DNA of 64,000 nucleotides, taken from assembly GCA_037039925.1 (NCBI GenBank), contig JAXRKP010000201.1:62001-126000 (forward strand), written 5' to 3'. The position numbers and the translations under genes are program-made. Of this stretch, positions 48,306 through 64,000 are shown one piece after another. The stretch's first letter is position 1. Every line of letters starts with the position of its first letter. Source of the stretch: Doris montereyensis (Eukaryota; Mollusca; Gastropoda; Nudibranchia; Dorididae). The notes under the pieces are model-generated. The model had not been told where the DNA came from. It saw only the letters and a program-made list of their open reading frames with translations, and did not search any database.

Positions 48306-48557
48306 TTTTCATATACATATATAACGCTGTCCGTTAAAGGCATCACACAAAAATTATTTCTAGTGCTGGATGATTTCTCTAACTTTCTCTTTCACCATGG
48401 AAAATTGGTTGTGTATGACTCATATATATATTTTTCATATACATATATAACGCTGTCCGTTAAAGGCATCACACAAAAATTATTTCTAGTGCTGGATGAT
48501 TTCTCTAACTTTCTCTTTCACCATGGAAAATTGGTTGTGTATGACTCATATATATAT
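48306..48557 (+). repeat. Exact 126-bp tandem duplication
   Basis: Two adjacent copies (48,306-48,431 and 48,432-48,557) appear identical, from TTTTCATATACATATATAAC to ATGACTCATATATATA. The lack of divergence implies a very recent event or an assembly artefact. It lies about 175 bases after the START gene stop codon, within its likely 3'UTR. Confidence 0.95.
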
Positions 48558-48732
48558 GTATATATATATGAACGGTTGTGAAAGTTAATATGATTTTTAG
48601 CAAAATCTTGAAAGACCTGTGAAATCACATGAGCTCCTATGAAAGCATGAAACTTGTCACATTTAGCTACAAAACAACAAATGTGATGAGGGAGTGAAGA
48701 AAGATCAAAAACCCACCAATTCGCCGTCATTG

Positions 48733-61681
<12,949 letters not shown>

Positions 61682-61898
61682 CTGAAATATTACACAAACC
61701 TATAAGTTTTTGCAATTCCCTACTTGAGGTAAAGCATAAAAAAAACACCCCAAAAACCCACATTGAAACTCGCTGGCATGTTAATGTTATTCATAGCCAA
61801 CGACAACAACAACAACAATGACAATGACAATGGGTTTTCTTATGACCTACAGTCAAACAAGACAAATTTGTACATGTATTTCAAACCAAATTTTAGCA

Positions 61899-61932
<34 letters not shown>

Positions 61933-64000
61933 GTAATAATAAAACAACCCCCAAAGCAGTGGTCTTGTTGTTGGCCTTAAAATGTCAAATGACTTTTAAC
62001 CCGCACATGCAGAAACTGCCCCTTCCGACTTTTTTCATTCATCTCCAATAATCGAACTTAAGCTAAATCCAACCCACTTGGATCAGAGCATGGTTTGCAC
62101 TTTAAAAAATCCCCAGTAAATACACATACTTGCGTGCTGGCATTCAAAATCTAGCCTGCAAACTTTCCGCTTGTAGGGGTGAAGCACGTTATCCTTGAAC
62201 TGCATCAACCCCATAATATACTAGCAAGTTTAAATAATGCACTGACCTTTGAACTGCCCATTACATGTTCAAAGTATATCAGTTTGGAAAAACCAAACAA
62301 ATGCACTGGCCTTTGAAGGATGCCCATTACATGTTCAAAGTATCAGTTTCGACAAAAAATCCGAAACCAGAATTTGTTTAGGACACTAAAGGCGGATGAA
62401 ATATGGATAATTGCCTATGTTAAAGAATTTCAGCAGCCATTGAGCATATAAGTGAACATATCAATGTAATGGGCAGTTCAATGAGTTATGCGTTATCAAC
62501 GCTCACTAGTATAGAATAGATCGATGACAGCTATTAAAACAATTTTGGTCAAGTCTTAAAAAATACCATGAAGATACTAAAAAAAGAATCCTATTAACAT
62601 TGCAGTTTCTTATTTACTATTCACCTTTAACTCATTTGAAGGAAAGGAAAGATAATACAAAATGTCAAAGGTCATTAAGCAGCAGTCAAATGGAATTTAA
62701 TTTCCTTGAATCAATAAAAACCCAATACATGCACTAGGTAGTCTACAGTGTGATTAAGAAGAGCCAAGGTACTGAGCCAAGGTACTGAGCCAAGGTACTG
62801 GCATCTACTGTAATAGCCATTACTTAGCAAGTGAAAGTCACAAATACAGATTTAGGAACATCATCAAGTAATTAGTCTTCCCTCTAGCCATCATATCACT
62901 TCTTGCCTCTTTTCATTGTGACATTAAAATGAATATTCCCTTTACTTCATCTTGAGTCTACACATGCTGACTTTCAAAAAAATAAAATCTAATTGCCAAT
63001 AAATTTTTTTTTAATTGTATGGAGCATTTGAAGGTCTTTAAAGCGTTGAATAATTAATCAATTACACAAATTTCAATTTCATTACTTTTGTTTTCTTCCC
63101 AAATTAGGCTGGTGTATATATGGTGCTAGGGTTCATGGTCATTGATATGCTAATTTAAAGTTCAATCTCACTGACATGCTAATTCAAATGCAAGAAAAGG
63201 TGTATGGGAAGGAAGAGGCACTGTCAGGGGAGGGGGCACTGTGAGGGAATTGCCACAGGAAATGAAGGCTCTACTCTGAATGTGCAATTTGCCTTTTACC
63301 TGGAGTAACAAGTCCTTTCTATACAAAATGAAAACAGGATTTCTTTGTGTTTCTTTGCTTTTTTTTTCTTCTTTTCTTTGCTATTTCGGTTTAAAATACA
63401 TTTGACATGTGCTTCTATCCTGAATTCTACTTTTTCATAAAAAGAGAAAAAAGAAAAGAAGAACATTTTCTCCTTAAGATAATGCCCTATAGTTAAATTT
63501 TCTTTTCTTGCTTAAGTTTTTTATCTGTACTTTCTTTGGAGTAGGAATTAAAATAAAATTTTAAAATAAAAATCAAAATCAAGTTTTAGTTAATCTGTCA
63601 TTGCGTTTTCAACTTCTTTCCTTTTGCTTTTATGACCGGTGTTGAGATGCCAATGGGATCTTTGGGCTGGGAGAGCAGAGGAATAGGTGAGGGGAATCAC
63701 ATTCTTTTTTCAGGGAGCAATGGTGTTGCATAACATAGACGTGCCAACTTTTCATTGGTTGTATTTTATTTTTAAAATATATAATATTTGATTACCATAT
63801 TCTATTGACATTGCACATATTTGTTTTACCATGAAGTCTTTTGCCCGAGATAATTGAATTCCAGGGTGCTGCCTTTAAACTGTCATCAAGTTTGTTTTGT
63901 CTTTTGTTCACTGAGTATTGCCCCTTTATTAGTTGTAAAATTTGTGGGGACTTCAGTCTTTTGAAATTAAAAATCTTGCACAGATAAAACTCAAAATTCT
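61682..64000. other. START gene intron (minus strand), no exon found
   Basis: No further START-gene exon was recognised. There is an (AAT)n tract at 61,902-61,942 and a 13-bp repeat (GAGCCAAGGTACT, three to four copies, 62,762-62,802). A 50-bp stretch near 62,240-62,285 (TTGAACTGCCCATTACATGT) recurs at about 62,313-62,345. Confidence 0.5.

Overview
The window is eukaryotic, AT-rich and animal-type. Short exons with GT-AG introns are scattered through repeat-rich DNA. The two recognisable host genes are an hnRNP A/B-type RNA-binding protein and a StAR-subfamily START lipid-transfer protein. The repeats are tRNA-derived SINEs, APE-type and L2-like LINEs, a PIF/Harbinger transposon, a BED/hAT-like relic and many minisatellites. 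A lophotrochozoan, most likely a mollusc, fits best. That is inference from overall character; no sequence here fixes the species.

Layout. (1) 1-1,900: upstream flank and presumed promoter, no gene seen. (2) 1,950-17,400, plus strand: hnRNP A/B-type gene. It has a three-codon first exon, two RRM domains (RNP2/RNP1 octamers visible in both), a Gly/Tyr/Asn-rich tail, and a probable 3'UTR intron. As given, the frame is broken three times: two one-base losses in C or G runs and one TAA. Its introns hold a cluster of ~85-bp inverted-repeat units, LINE and SINE fragments, and a BED/hAT-like transposase relic. (3) 17,200-26,900: non-coding. It has a ~490-bp near-perfect palindrome whose arms resemble DNA just upstream, two arrays of a 31-bp minisatellite around a ~180-bp tandem repeat, and one complete SINE. 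(4) 26,900-39,250: a stack of mobile elements. An L2-like LINE has a repeated 3'UTR and an ATT tail. A SINE is split by a 1,546-bp PIF/Harbinger element with TTA target duplication. A ~3.2-kb LINE is split by a ~3-kb RTE-like LINE with a 51-bp target duplication. (5) 40,000-48,730: mostly featureless DNA with SINEs and microsatellites, possibly in part 3'UTR of the next gene. (6) 48,733-61,681, minus strand: five exons of a START-domain gene (STARD3/StAR type) whose N-terminal part lies beyond the window. Its introns carry a third LINE with tandem 5' repeats, four unrelated minisatellites and more SINEs.

The two host genes have unrelated roles (nuclear RNA binding; intracellular sterol/lipid transfer), and nothing suggests they act together. 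Most of the disruptions in conserved exons are single-base losses next to short G or C runs. Uncorrected sequencing error is therefore as good an explanation as pseudogenisation. No wholly new gene system was found. The best leads are the nested elements with readable target duplications, the palindrome built from nearby DNA, the small inverted-repeat cluster, and a LINE fragment ending beside a 3' splice site.
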